NCBI GenBank assembly: GCA_964017045.1
Contig: OZ024797.1
Location: 18,066,307 to 18,130,306 of the forward strand
Origin: Omphiscola glabra
Lineage: Eukaryota > Mollusca > Gastropoda > Lymnaeidae
Length of the DNA stretch: 64,000 nt
Direction: 5' to 3'
Below the pieces are notes generated by a model, which saw nothing but the letters and a program-made list of their open reading frames with translations, had not been told where the DNA came from and did no database searches. Below are positions 34,401 through 46,751 of this stretch, one piece after another. Position 1 is the first letter of the stretch; the number at the start of each line of letters is the position of its first letter. The position numbers were made by a program, and so were the translations under genes.

Positions 34401-37373
34401 GTGGAGTAGATGAACTCAAGTGTACTCCCGCTGATATGGCGGAGTACATGAAATCAAGTGAACTTCCGCTGATATGGCGGATTAGATGAAATTAAGTGTA
34501 CTCCCGCCGATATGGTGGAGTAGATGATATCAAGTGTACTCCCACTGATATGGCGGAGTAGATGATATCAAGTGTACTCCCACTGATATGGCGGAGTAGA
34601 TGAAATCAAGTGTACTCCCACTGATATGGCGGAGTAGATGAAATCAAGTGTACATCCACTGATATGGCGGAGTAGATGAAATCAAGTGTACTTCCACTGA
34701 TATGGCGGAGTAGATGATATCAAGTGTACTCCCACTGATATGGCGGAGTGGATGATATCAAGTGTACTCCCACTGATATGGCGGAGTAGATGATATCAAG
34801 TGTACTCCCACTGATATGGCGGAGTAGATGAAATCAAGTGTACTCCCACTGATATGGCGGAGTAGATGATATCAAGTGTACTCCCACTGATATGGTGGAG
34901 TAGATGAAATCAAGTGTACTCCCATTAATATGGCCGCGTAGATGAACTCAAGTGTACTCCCGCTGATATGGCGGAGTAGATGAACTCAAGTGTACTCCCG
35001 CCGATATGGTGGAGTAGATGATATCAAGTGTACTCCCACTGATATGGCGGAGTAGATGATATCAAGTGTACTCCCACTGATATGGCGGAGTAGATGAAAT
35101 CAAGTGTACTCCCACTGATATGGCGGAGTAGATGAAATCAAGTGTACATCCACTGATATGGCGGAGTAGATGAAATCAAGTGTACTTCCACTGATATGGC
35201 GGAGTAGATGATATCAAGTGTACTCCCACTGATATGGCGGAGTGGATGATATCAAGTGTACTCCCACTGATATGGCGGAGTAGATGATATCAAGTGTACT
35301 CCCACTGATATGGCGGAGTAGATGAAATCAAGTATACTCCCACTGATATGGCGGAGTAGATGATATCAAGTGTACTCCCATTAATATGGCCGCGTAGATG
35401 AACTCAAGTGTACTCCCGCCGATATGGTGGAGAAGTTGATATCAAGTGTACTCCCACTGATATGGCGGAGTAGATGATATCAAGTGTACTCCCACTGATA
35501 TGGCGGAGTAGATGATATCAAGTGTACTAACACTGATATGGCGAAGTAGATGAAATCAAGCGTACTCACCCTGATATGGCGGAGTAGATGATATCAAGTG
35601 TACTCCCACTGATATGGCGGAGTGGATGATATCAAGTGTACTCCCACTGATATGGCGGAGTAGATGATATCAAGTGTATTCCCACTGATATGGCGGAGTA
35701 AATGAAATCAAGTGTACTCCCACTGATATGGCGGAGTAGATGAAATCAAGTGTACTCCCACTGATATGGCGGAGTAGATGAAATCAAGTGTATTCCCACT
35801 GATATGGCGGAGTAGATGACATCAAGTGTACTCCCACTGATATGGCGGAGTAGATGAAATCAAATGTACTCCCACTAATATGGCCGCGTAGATGAACTCA
35901 AGTATACTCCCGCTGATATGGCGGAGTAGATGAACTCAAGTGTACTCACGCCGATATGGTGGAGTAGATGATATCAAGGGTACTCCCACTGATATGGCGG
36001 AGTAGATGATATCAAGTGTACTCCCACTGATATGGCGGAGTAGATGAAATCAAGCGTACTCCCACTGATATGGCGGAATAGATGATATCAAGTGTACTCC
36101 CACTGATATGGCGGAGTGGATGATATCAAGTGTACTCCCACTGATATGGCGGAGTAGATGATATCAAGTGTACTCCCACTGATATGGCGGAGTAGATGAA
36201 ATCAAGTGTACTCCCACTGATATGGCGGAGTAGATGATATCAAGTGTACTCCCACTGATATGGCGGAGTAGATGATATCAAGTGTACTCCCAATGATATG
36301 GCGAAGTAGATGAAATCAAGAGTACTCCCACTGATATGGCGGAGTGGATGAAATCAAGTGTACTCCCACTGATATGGCGGAGTAGATGAAATCAAGTGTA
36401 CTCCCACTGATATGGCGGAGTAGATGAAATCAAGTGTACTCCCACTGATATGGCGGAGTAGATGAACTCAAGTGTACTCCCGCTGATATGGCGGAGTAGA
36501 TGAAATCAAGTGTACTCCCACTGATATGGCGGAGTAGATGATATCAAGTGTACTCCCACTGATATGGCGGAGTAGATGATATCAAGTGTACTCCCAATGA
36601 TATGGCGGAGTAGATGATATCAAGTGTACTCCCACTGATATGGCGGAGTGGATGAAATCAAGTGTACTCCCACTGATATGGCGGAGTAGATGAAATCAAG
36701 TGTACTCCCACTGATATGGCGGAGTAGATGAAATCAAGTGTACTCCCACTGATATGGCGGAGTAGATGAACTCAAGTGTACTCCCGCTGATATGGCGGAG
36801 TAGATGAACTCAAGTGTACTCCCGCCGATATGGTGGAGTAGATGATATCAAGTGTACTCCCACTGATATGGCGGAGTAGATGATATCAAGTGTACTCCCA
36901 CTGATATGGCGGAGTAGATGATATCAAGTGTACTCCCACTGATATGGCGAAGTAGATGAAATCAAGCGTACTCCTACTGATATGGCGGAGTAGATGATAT
37001 CAAGTGTACTCCCACTGATATGGCGAAGTAGATGAAATCAATTGTACTCCCACTGATATGGCGGAGTAGATGATATCAATTGTACTCCCACTGATATGAC
37101 GGAGTCGATGATATCATGTGTATTCCCACTGATATGACGGAGTAGATGATATCAAGTGTACTCTTGCTGATATGGCGGATTAGATGATATCAAGTGTACT
37201 CCCACTGATATGACGGAGTAGATGATATCAAGTGTACTCCCACTGATATGGCGGAGTAGATGATATCAAGTGTACTCCCACTGATATGACGGAGTAGATG
37301 ATATCAAGTGTACTCCCACTGAAATGACGGAGTAGATGATATCAAGTGTACTCCCACTGATATGGCGGAGTGG
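34401..37373. repeat. 38-bp satellite, about 78 copies, with higher-order repeats
   Basis: The unit is GATATGGCGGAGTAGATGAA plus ATCAAGTGTACTCCCACT. Diagnostic variant TGGCCGCG occurs at 34931, 35387 and 35881, that is 456 and 494 bp apart (exactly 12 and 13 units), so blocks of a dozen units were copied together. Another duplicated block of eight units lies near 36450 and 36760. Variants near the 3' edge (TATGACGGAG) are concentrated after 37090. Confidence 0.98.
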
Positions 37374-38004
37374 AGCATTGATTGAGAAAGTTTATCTTTA
37401 ATATCCGAGACAACCAATTGTCGTGTGTATGGAAAGCTGCAACTCAAATGAACCCGTCTCAATAAAAATCTCACTTCTCCCCCCTCCATCCAGTTGGGGG
37501 GGGGGGGCAATTGACCTTGTCCATCTCCGGCCAGCAGAACGGCATGATAGAGATGTCACAAATACTTAACCTCTGCGATCAATCAATACAGTCGCAGATC
37601 GATCACCTTTTGTCTGCGGACACTGCATCCCTCCACAGTGGCGCCGTCCCGTGGAAGGCCCTGGCCGGATTGAGCAACGAGTAATGCAATAATAGACTAG
37701 ATTTGAGTGTCTTGCACTCGGGGTGAAACTGTACCAACGAATGGTACGCTCTCGTAAAGTGAGATAATTCAGTTTCGAACTGGGCCTCGACGCGAATGAG
37801 TTAAAGAAACACGAAGAGGAAGAGGAGCGGAGTAATGAGATTGCGCGCCTCGTGTAAGGGGAGAGATCCTTGTAAATTATGCAAGGGCGGCCTTCAAATA
37901 CCGGTCTCATATTAGTGGATGGAGGCGTGTTTGTGTTGGGGGAGATGCCATTGTGTTCGGGAGACGTCATTGTCTGGGGGAGATACGTAACTGATTTTGG
38001 AGAG
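37374..38004. other. Non-coding, no feature recognised
   Basis: A G run at 37496-37507. A 134-codon minus frame (37566-37970) has no recognisable domain. Confidence 0.45.
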
Positions 38005-38330
38005 AGACTTCATTGCTTTTTGGGAGAGAAGTCCATGTGTTTTTGGAGAGACGTCCATGTATTTTTGGAGAGACGTCCATGTAATTTTGGAGAGACGTCC
38101 ATGTATTTTTGGAGAGACGTCCTTGTGTTTTTGGAGATACGTCCTTGTGTTTCTGGAAGACGTCCATGTATATTTGGAGAGACGTCCATGTATTTTCGGA
38201 GAGACGTCCCTGTATTTTTGTAGAGACGTCCTTGTGTTTTTGGTGAGACGTCCTTGTGTTTTTGAGGAGACGTCCTTGTATTTTGGACTATTCGTCTTTG
38301 TGTTATGGACGAGACGCCATTATGTTTAGA
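38005..38330. repeat. 22-bp minisatellite, about 14 copies
   Basis: The unit is GAGAGACGTCCATGTATTTT plus TG. Frames on both strands are open by repetition only. Confidence 0.95.
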
Positions 38331-38770
38331 GGGAGGTGTCATTCTCGGGTATCCAACATACCTGAATATTTCAACACAACTTGTATTTCCGATGCAATTT
38401 TAAAAAAAACAACATACACCTCTAGTTTGATAAAGAAAATAAATGTTTGTTTTCAGCAGATGACAATAAATGAAAGCAAGCCTGGGGATTTTGTTTCCGC
38501 TCAAACACAATTTAAATTTGATTGCCTCGTTTGTGAAAACAACTTATGGGCAGGTAATCTCGTCATGTAAACACAGACATTTGAAACCTTCAAAGTCGCG
38601 CGCCAGGAGGGCTATTTCAGGAACATAATTCCTGCAGTCAGTTTTGCCGTGCTTGTGAATTTAATCAAACTGAAATTGAGGCTAATAGTACACTGCATTA
38701 GATGTATGTGGATACTGAATTATTTTTTTTTCAAAATTGCTTTACATTATTATATAAGACATAATTATTG
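38331..38770. other. Non-coding, no feature recognised
   Basis: AT-rich spacer before the hAT MITE. Confidence 0.55.
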
Positions 38771-38778
38771 TACTATAG

Positions 38779-38981
38779 CAGCGGTTCTCATCTTGTGGGT
38801 CGCGAACCCTTTGGGGATCGCGTGACCCTTTCCCAGGGGTCGGTTAAGACCATCTGAAAACACATATACTCTAAAGTTATGAAGTAGAAACAAAATAATT
38901 TTGTGGCTGGGGGGGGGGGGTCGCCACAATTTGAGGAACTGTATTAAAGGGTCGCGGCATTGGGAAGGTTGAGAACCACTG
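38779..38981. mobile_element. hAT-like MITE with perfect 8-bp target duplication, same family as 22546
   Basis: Starts CAGCGGTTCTCATCTTGTGG and ends GGTTGAGAACCACTG. Flanks TACTATAG (38771-38778) and TACTATAG (38982-38989) are identical. The interior is collinear with the 22546 copy apart from a longer G run (about 38909). Confidence 0.85.
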
Positions 38982-39064
38982 TACTATAGTAACTAATAGA
39001 CCATTTTTAAAGTTAAACAAAATAGTCTTCTTTTTTTTTTTACATGGCTTCTCTAAAATAGAAC

Positions 39065-39225
39065 ATCTATGCTACTTTGGTTTCTTTAATTGTTATCATA
39101 TGCTACTTTGGTTTCTTTAGGTGTTATCTTATGCTACTTTGGTTTCTTTAGTTGTTATCTTATGCTACTTTGGTTTCTTTAGTTGTTATCGTATGCTACT
39201 TTGGTTTCTTTAGTTGTAAACGTGT
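39065..39225. repeat. 31-bp minisatellite, five copies
   Basis: The unit contains ATGCTACTTTGGTTTCTTTA plus GTTGTTATCTT. Confidence 0.95.
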
Positions 39226-39544
39226 ATGTTGCTGGGGGGAAATTGAATCGCTATAAATTAACAAATAAAAAAGAAAAGAATATTCTATCGTATTTCTAAT
39301 TGAGTTTGCGTTTCACGGCGTGTGTAGTAAGTTTGATTCACCACGCCACCCCCACCCCCACAACCACCACCAAACTCGAATCAATTTGAGTAACTGCCCG
39401 TGTGATGGTGTCATGTACCGAGCTCGGGTTGGGTGCCAGTTGGTCCTGACAGTTCATCTGACCCAGTTTGCACTAAAGACCTGCTAAAAGATAAATAAAC
39501 CTTTGGTGAACTTCTGCAACTTGGGGGAGTTCATCAAGTCATTG
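39226..39544. other. Non-coding, no feature recognised
   Basis: A C-rich patch (CACCCCCACCCCC) at about 39345. Confidence 0.55.
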
Positions 39545-39895
39545 GTGGTCTCCGGGCTCTCTAGAACAGTGGTCCCCAGATCTTTTGAACAGTGGCCTCC
39601 GGGCTCTCTTGAACAGTGGTCCCCAGGTCTTTTGAACAGTGGCCTCCGGGCTCTCTAGAACAGTGGTCCCCGAGATCTCTAGAACAGTGGTCCCCGGGCT
39701 CTCTATAACAGTGGTCCCCAGACTCTCTAGAACAGTGGTCCCCGGACTCTCCAGAACAGTTTTCACAAGGATCTCTTGACCACTTATCTTCGGGATTTCT
39801 AGACCAGTGGTTCCCAGGATATCTAGAAAAGTGGTCCACAGGACCTCTAGACCATGCGTTTGCCGGATCTTTTGACCAGTAGTCACCAGGATCTA
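39545..39895. repeat. 24-bp minisatellite, decaying toward the right
   Basis: About 14 copies of CTCTAGAACAGTGGTCCCCG plus GACT; units after 39750 are increasingly diverged. Confidence 0.93.
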
Positions 39896-40754
39896 CCCGC
39901 CAACGGGGCCCAGATTGTTCATACCAGTGTTCACCTACACGATGAGCGCCCTTACAAGTCCGAGTATTAAACTTTCATAAAAAAACACGAATATCTGACA
40001 CCTGATGAGCTGGGTTAGACTGGCGATAGCTCATGTGAGATGATTGAGTCTCAGCCACGTCATGTCCGACTCTATGCCGAGGTGTGAGCATGGCCCACAT
40101 ATCATAGATTTTACAGCCGCGATGTGTCGTTAAATAAAGTTTGAGAATCTTCCTCTTCCGACGGGGGCTCCCACTGTACAGTTACTCTATGCTAATGACT
40201 GCCATCTGTCTCGTGGTGACGAGGTGGGCAAAATCAACAGAAAACACGGTAACACTAAACGAGGGGATTCTGAGACCACAAACACACAGGAACATTAGTG
40301 GGACACGCTCGCTGGTAGAACCGTTTGATCATTCCTCTCCCTTCCCCCCCCCCATCCCACCCCCACACCTCACGCTTTCTCACACTCAAAGGTGAGGTGA
40401 TGCTGGGTGGGGGTCTAGCTTAAAGCCCTATCAACGGTAAAATTGTGCAGGGTTCAAGGTGTAAGAAATAAAATTATAGGGAACTACATAGTACTGTAGT
40501 GTCGTACATGCAACCCAACTACGATGCCATCGCTACTCATTCAAACACACACACACACCACCAAAGCTGCCCTTGACAAGAAACCATCGTTTCTTTATAA
40601 CTTTATTGATTATAGATAGATTTATCAATATGCACATCAGGAGATTCAGTTATGGATGTAAATATAAACATAGATATATATTTAGATTTGTACAATAGCA
40701 TTGTGTCGCCACTTTCACCAAATAAGTTATAGGAATAAAATAAAGAGACTTGGC
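39896..40754. other. Non-coding, no feature recognised
   Basis: A C run at about 40345 and a short (CA)n at about 40546. The 84-codon frame 40141-40395 is not recognisable. Confidence 0.5.
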
Positions 40755-40938
40755 CACCATATGCACACACCACCACCCTACATTTAGCCACCATATGCAC
40801 ACACCACCACCCTACATTTAGCCACCATATGCACACACCACCACCCTACATTTAGCCACCATATGCACACACCACCACCCTACATTTAGCCATAATATGC
40901 ACACACCACCACCCTACATTTAGCCACCATATGCACAC
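40755..40938. repeat. 34-bp minisatellite, five copies
   Basis: The unit contains CATATGCACACACCACCACC and CTACATTTAGCCAC. Confidence 0.95.
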
Positions 40939-41001
40939 CTCAACTCCTTTATTTTTGCTGTTCTCAAGGTAGTTTTATCTTCATATATTTTCTTATTTAT
41001 T

Positions 41002-41682
41002 CAGCATCACTACACAGTATCACTACACAGCATCACTACACAGCATCACTACACATCATCACTACACAACATCACTACACAGTATCACTACACAGTATCA
41101 CTACACAACATCACTACACAGTATCACTACACAGCATCACTACACAGCATCACTACACAGCATCATTACACAGCATCACTACACAGCATCACTACACAGC
41201 ATCACTACACAGCATCATTACACAACATCACTACACAGTATCACTACACAGTATCACTACACAGTATCACTACACAACATCACTACACAGCATCACTACA
41301 CAGCATCACTACACAACATCACTAAACAACATCACTACACAGCATCACTACATAGCATCACTACACAGCATCACTACACAGCATCACTACACAGCATCAT
41401 TGCACAGCATCACTACACAGCATCACTGCACAGCATCACTACACAGAATCACTGCACAGCATCACTACACAGTATCACTACACAGCATCACTACACAGCA
41501 TCACTACACAACATCACTACACAACATCACTACACAGCATCACTACACAGCATCACTACACAGCATCACTACACAGCATCACTACACAGCATCATTGCAC
41601 AGCATCACTACACAGCATCACTGCACAGCATCACTACACAGCATCACTACTCATCATCACTGCACATCATCACTACACAGAC
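41002..41682. repeat. 13-bp minisatellite, about 52 copies
   Basis: The unit CAGCATCACTACA has variants CAGTATC, CAACATC and CACTGCA. Register is kept throughout. Confidence 0.97.
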
Positions 41683-42634
41683 TATTTAAGGGTATGTGTT
41701 CAGTGTTTCTAAAAAAATATTTGCCCCCCGCATCCTTAATGCAAACCCCTCCCCAAAAGTACACGATGGAACACACAAAATATACCAGACCTGTTTACTC
41801 TTACGCTTTTGGCGTACAATGTACGATTTTGAGTTGCGTACATTATATAAAATATATATATTGTGTGTTTATTTTTCACTATTAAGATCATATATTGAAC
41901 GAATTTGTTATGATATTGTACGATTTTAAGAGTTTGAGGGTGAACAGATCTGAATATACCTATTATTTAGAACAGTGGCTAACAGAGCTCTTTAAGGAAG
42001 GTAACACTTTAATAAAAATGTATTAATGTAATTTAGTGTAGCGTATTGTAATGTTGTGCAGTGTTAAGTAATGTAGTGTAGTTTAGTGTAAACGTAGTTG
42101 TAGCTGAACTTTTATTAAATTTTCTTTTCAACTCTAAAACCCGTTATTTTCCTTAAATAAAATAATATCATATTTTCGCGCCCCTAACTTATATGGCACC
42201 CAGGGACATAGGTCACCCCCTGCCCCTCCTTAGCTACGCCTCTGATTTGTACGGTATAGTCCACTTTAACAGCTGCTTGACCACTTTTAACAGTGAATAA
42301 TACTGAAAGAAAATTTCTTCCTGAAGCTAAAACTCTCACTTCTATTTCCTTAGCTTTAAATAAGCTATTCGTCAAAACAATCAAAGTCATCTGCATCTAA
42401 AAATAGATTTAACAACACAATCTGAATGTTCAGGTACAGAAGATCCTAAAATCGTTCAGACACAACTTTTCGTACAATATTCACATGGTCTTAAAGGTAT
42501 TTAAGCAGTGCGTCACTAAGGGGTGCTTGCGGCACTTGGTGCGACCCTTCCAGGGGAGTGAAAGCAAATGGAAAATTTCATTTTTGACAATGTTCTCTCA
42601 AGTCTGTTTTATAACAGATCTCAGTTAGTAACTT
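41683..42634. other. Non-coding, holds a possible MITE
   Basis: TGTAGTGTAGTTTAGTGTA-type short repeats at about 42035-42095. CAGTGCGTCACTAAGGGG at about 42506 resembles another CAGTGGCGTA-type end. Confidence 0.45.
41973..42244. mobile_element. Possible CAGTGGCGTAG-family MITE
   Basis: The right end is clear: CTCCTTAGCTACGCCTCTG at 42226-42244. A left end is only suggested by CAGTGGCTAACAG at 41973, with flanks ATTTAGAA/ATTTGTAC matching 5 of 8. The 3' boundary is better supported than the 5' boundary. Confidence 0.35.
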
Positions 42635-43010
42635 GAAATGGTTGCCGCCAGAACAGTGGCTCACCATAGCAGGCTGCCACCAGAACAGTGGCTCACTATA
42701 GCGGGATATCGCCAGAACAGTGTCTCACCATAGCAGGTTGCCACCAGAACAGTGGCTCACTATAGCGGGATATCACCAGAACAGTGTCTCACCATAGTAG
42801 GTTGTCACCAGAACAGTGTCTCACCATAGCAGGCTGCCACCAGAACAACGTCTCACCATAGCAGGCTGCCACCAGAACAGTGGCTCACTATAGAGGGATA
42901 TCGCCAGAACAGTTTCTCACCATAGCAGGTTGCCACCAGATCAGTGGCTCACTATAGCGGCATATCACCAGAACAGTGTCTCGCCATAGCGGGTTGCCAC
43001 ATGAATAGGG
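42635..43010. repeat. About 32-bp minisatellite
   Basis: About 11 copies with CCAGAACAGTGGCTCACYAT and AGCAGGTTGCCA; two alternating variants (AGCAGGYTGCC and AGCGGGATATC) give a two-unit higher-order period. Confidence 0.93.
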
Positions 43011-43100
43011 TGTCAGAGGGTGTCACCCGAACATGGTGTTACCAAACAGAGTAGGGTGCCATCAGAGTAGGGTGTCATCAGAGTAGAGTGCCATCAAAGT
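43010..43100. repeat. Short GTAGGGTGNCATCAGA repeat
   Basis: Four diverged 16-bp copies follow the preceding array. Confidence 0.75.
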
Positions 43101-44084
43101 AGATCGTCGCTACAGAGAAGCTTGAATCAGACCCGTTTGCATACAGAAAATGTTGCCACCAGAATAGGCAGACTCGGTGAGGTCCGTGGGGAAGTCTGAG
43201 AAGGAAGAGGGTGGCGGCATAGGTTTACCACACTGGCTAACACCAACCCTATTTACGCCATTTATTTTATCATCTTGTAAGCCGTTCCAGCATTTTTGTC
43301 TCTTCTACTTCCGATACGCTTGAGATTGGCCAAAATCGCCAATGAGCAGATACATAAACTTGAATAGATTATTATAAGGATTTAGGTTTTCACAACTTTG
43401 AAATCAGCGTATCGAAAAAAATGAAAAAAATGATACTATTGAAATCCGCAACTATTTCTGTCAATAGCAAAGTCTTGCCTGTGGAGGTCAGCAATGAGAG
43501 AAAAATGTGTCTTTTACTAAACAGATTCAAGTGTCACATTATGCTCTAACATCGACTTACACACTCGCATTGCAGAAGTCAATATTAAAAAAAAACGTTT
43601 TTTAACCACCAGATGATGTCAATGAATGAAACCATAAAAGGCGTTAAGAACTTTTGAAAGCTACAAAACAACAACTCGATAGCAATAACTTCATTGGTTG
43701 GTGATGTTTTCGTGACTTGTTTTATTGCATCAAGACCGTCTCTCTACCCCAATTTTCTCTTGCAGTGCTCACCTGGTGAACGGCTGGAAAACTGGGTCAA
43801 CGGAGTCGGGTTGACGCTGACGCTCAAATGATCGTGGGTTGACCTCGTCAGCTCGTCGGTTGGGTGAGCGCAGACCTACTTTTTTAAAACTAGTATTATG
43901 CCTAGATAAAGAGTTGTCACTTCAACCGGGATTTTGTAAGAATTCGATATTTATACTTTTGTCGAAAATTTTAAGTTTACAATTTTAACACGAAGAAGTA
44001 GCAAATAAGCAATATTTTGAAAGTTTAAAAAAAAAAAGAAAAAAGAAAGACTTGCTGTCAAAGACGAGTTTAAACGTTTAAGTG
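43101..44084. other. AT-rich non-coding
   Basis: No coding or repeat structure beyond A runs. Confidence 0.5.
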
Positions 44085-44530
44085 CGGTTATCAATATAGA
44101 GAACGATTTAGGGTCGGTTCACACGGTCAAATTTTCCTTCAAGCATTTGATGCAATTCGTGTATGAAGCCTTGGCACAACTTTCAAATTACTATTTGATC
44201 AAATTCCCCAAAAAAGGAAACCACGCGCAAAATAGTGCGTTCATACAACAATTTGACGCGAAATTTGATCGTGTGAACCGACCCTAAATCTCTTGTTTGA
44301 CTATATGGCTCGTTGAAAAAACAGTACACAAATAAAGACGATACCATAAATTATATACAATAATAAAGAAAACGATACCGAAACCAGGGCTAATACAAGT
44401 AATAATTTTATTAAGGTAATAATAAGTTACAAAATCAAAAAGAAATCAAATTAAAGCTATTGAATTAGAGTTTAATGATGGCTTGTACCGGTACACTGTT
44501 CAAGAAGATACAATGTTTTAAAAGTTATTA
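44085..44530 (+). repeat. Dispersed repeat copy B (interrupted by a MITE)
   Basis: Collinear with 33713-33975 except for the 44105-44290 MITE. Shared TGGCTCG/CGGCTCG, GACGATACCATA, CAGGGCTAAT and TACCGGTAC blocks identify the family. Confidence 0.55.
44105..44290. mobile_element. GGGTCGGTTCACACG MITE
   Basis: Inverted ends GATTTAGGGTCGGTTCACAC and its complement agree for about 21 bp, then TCAAATTT on both sides. The total of 186 bp is non-coding. It lies inside a dispersed repeat whose relative at 33713-33975 lacks the insertion. Superfamily is not settled; TTA/TAA flanks would suit PIF/Harbinger. Confidence 0.7.
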
Positions 44531-45775
44531 ATAATTAAAGGTACCAGCAACCTTGAGAAACACTGATTTAGTTAATTTAGAATCTAAATTAAAATTTTAG
44601 ATAACAATTTTAACTTTTAAAAATAGCCTTAAACTTTTTAGGGGTAGGAGGGGAATACGCCTCTGGGATATCTTTGCTTAGTGAGGTGGATGGGAATAAA
44701 GTTGAAATAGGGAGAGAGAGGAGGGGGGCGCAACTCCTGCAAACCCACAACAAGAAAGACCGTCGTTGTTGTTGTACACGGTGGTAGAAGCGGTGTTGTT
44801 GTCTAGCACTAATAATTCCTCGTATCTGTCCAAACAGATCACGTGTTGTGAGCCTAGATGACACTATGCGAGAGTTGTGTTTTGTTACGACCGAAAGAGG
44901 AATGCTCCCGCGCGCGCGTGGATCTGATTTCTGCTGTCGGATCGCGGTGACTGGGTAATAAAAGCTAAACATGCCACACCGTCGTGTCGGGGAGAGTGTT
45001 CCCTGGATGTGTTACTTACCGTCGGGTAACACAAACCGCATTCTCGTGTCAAAATAGTCTATTTGACCCGTGAAAGCTCCAATAGGATGTTTAAATAGCA
45101 CACGAAATTCTTTATTTTTCTTCATTTGCTGTTTTCTTTTTGTTTTCTTTCAACTCCCCCCCCCCCCACCCCTCTTTTCGTTCAAAAAAACAACCAATAC
45201 CTTCTGAAGCTCGGGTATTGGAAGAGCTATCCGAAAGTAGGTGATCTACTCTTACAAACATGGTGTATCAACATTTATTTACAGGGTGGGGGCGTGGTTA
45301 CCTGAGGGGGGGGCGGCGGGGTAGGAGGGTGGATGTCACGATAAGACAGTAAAACAACACTTCACGATACTTTTAGTTAGTGTCAGTCAGTCAAGCCCAG
45401 ATTGAACGCCGTCTGCTCACGATTACGTATATCTTGTTATGGGAACCATCCACTAACTCTTTTCTTAATAAACTTTTGCACGAAAATATTTTTTTTTTGG
45501 TAGGGCGGGGGAGAAAGTTAGCTGTCATTGATAGAAATTCTTGTGACATGCTGCCCGGTGAAAAGATGAAATAGATTGTTTGCTGTTACATTCCACGGTT
45601 ACAATTTGTTTACGTAGCATTCAAGCCAATGTTTCCTTTCAGGCTGTTTGGGACGATCGCAAGACAAACAATGAATTGTGGATGTGCAACAGCCGTGGCA
45701 GAAATGATGGTAATCCTACATTATTACAGGAGGGTGTCGTAATTGGACAAGGGCGGCCGATAAATGAAATGGAGG
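44531..45775. other. Non-coding, includes one short dispersed repeat
   Basis: A C run at about 45156, G-rich patches at 45300-45330 and a CGCGCGCG patch at about 44911. The 120-codon minus frame 44610-44972 has no recognised domain. Confidence 0.45.
44873..44910 (+). repeat. Short dispersed repeat, copy 1
   Basis: AGTTGTGTTTTGTTACGACC plus GAAAGAGGAATGCTCCCG matches 46441-46478 at about 36 of 38 positions. A downstream GGGTAACA (about 45034) could pair with TGTTAC here as a small LTR-like unit, which is speculative. Confidence 0.6.
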
Positions 45776-46056
45776 CAGTGGCGTCGGGAGAAGGTTTCGG
45801 AGAGGGTCCGTCTGTCCCCGGCGTCACCGTGTTCGTCTTTAAACGTAGTTGTGGCTTTTTTCGGAAATACACAGAAGGATTTTTTGTGTGTATTTTTTGT
45901 TGCATTTTTGTTGTATTTTGTTGTATTTTTGTTGTATTTTTCGTTGTATTTTGTTGTATTTTTGTTGCATTTTTTAAATTTTATTTTTTTGTGTGGAAGT
46001 GAAGCGAGAAATATCTTAGCCCGCCACAGGTGGCACCAGCCCCAGCTACGCCACTG
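45776..46056. mobile_element. hAT-like MITE with internal TTTGTTGTAT array
   Basis: Starts CAGTGGCGTCGGGAGAAG and ends CCAGCTACGCCACTG. Flanks AATGGAGG and ATTGGAGC agree at 6 of 8 positions. A T-rich array of about 10-bp TTTTGTTGTA units (45895-45972) lies inside. An open frame across it (45580-46002) is not a gene. Confidence 0.6.
45893..45975. repeat. TTTGTTGTAT repeat inside a MITE
   Basis: About eight T-rich units lie within the 45776-46056 element. Confidence 0.9.
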
Positions 46057-46751
46057 ATTGGAGCGCCTTAGTGATAAAGAGAACAACATAATTTTACGAC
46101 ATAGGTGCTGCTGTATGGTCATAGTGTAGCGTATAGTCCAGAAACGTCGAGTACCATCTGCAATACTTCGGCTGCAAATGTTCATGTGTCTGAAGTCAAT
46201 GTCGCAGTGGTAAAAACAAAATCCGCCTAATCAGGCCACTGGCGATACGAAATATTTAGATGACAATCTTCTGGGTCAACGCAGCTATTGTCAGGGAATA
46301 AACGTATGACTGGAGAAAAAAATCATTCCTTTAAAAGGTGCATATGAAATGTTTGGCATTTTCGCAGAAAGCGGCGCATTAATACTATGAGATGAGTGTG
46401 CACTTTATATGAGTTGTCTGAGTATTTATATAGTGCGGGGAGTTGTGTTTTGTTGCGACCGAAAGAGGAATGCTTCCGGCTGCTTCTAGAATGTTCTACA
46501 ATATTCGAATCATGAAACAGGGATAGGATTTGTAAATTGTAGCCGATATCAAAGTGAGACTATAAATAGAGCACCACTCTAATAATAGCGCAGTGCAGCC
46601 AAATTGGGTCAGACAGAGTTCACAGAACACGTCGCCTACATAACAGATGTCTTGTATTTTTAAATAGCCAAATGTTGGGCCTACACTACCTCTTTTCGTG
46701 CCCTTGAACAACAATTTCAAATATACTTTGTACCAGTCAATAAACTACAGT
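46057..46751. other. Non-coding, includes one short dispersed repeat
   Basis: No gene was recognised. Confidence 0.5.
46441..46478 (+). repeat. Short dispersed repeat, copy 2
   Basis: Nearly identical to 44873-44910 (TGTTGCGACC instead of TGTTACGACC). Downstream sequence differs, so only this segment is shared. Confidence 0.6.

Noticed and set aside
44882..45038. Solo LTR bounded by TGTTAC and GTAACA
   Set aside because: The flanks show no target duplication and the second copy at 46441 shares only 38 bp.
45580..46002. 140-codon + frame
   Set aside because: Half of it lies inside a hAT-like MITE and its T-rich array; no domain.
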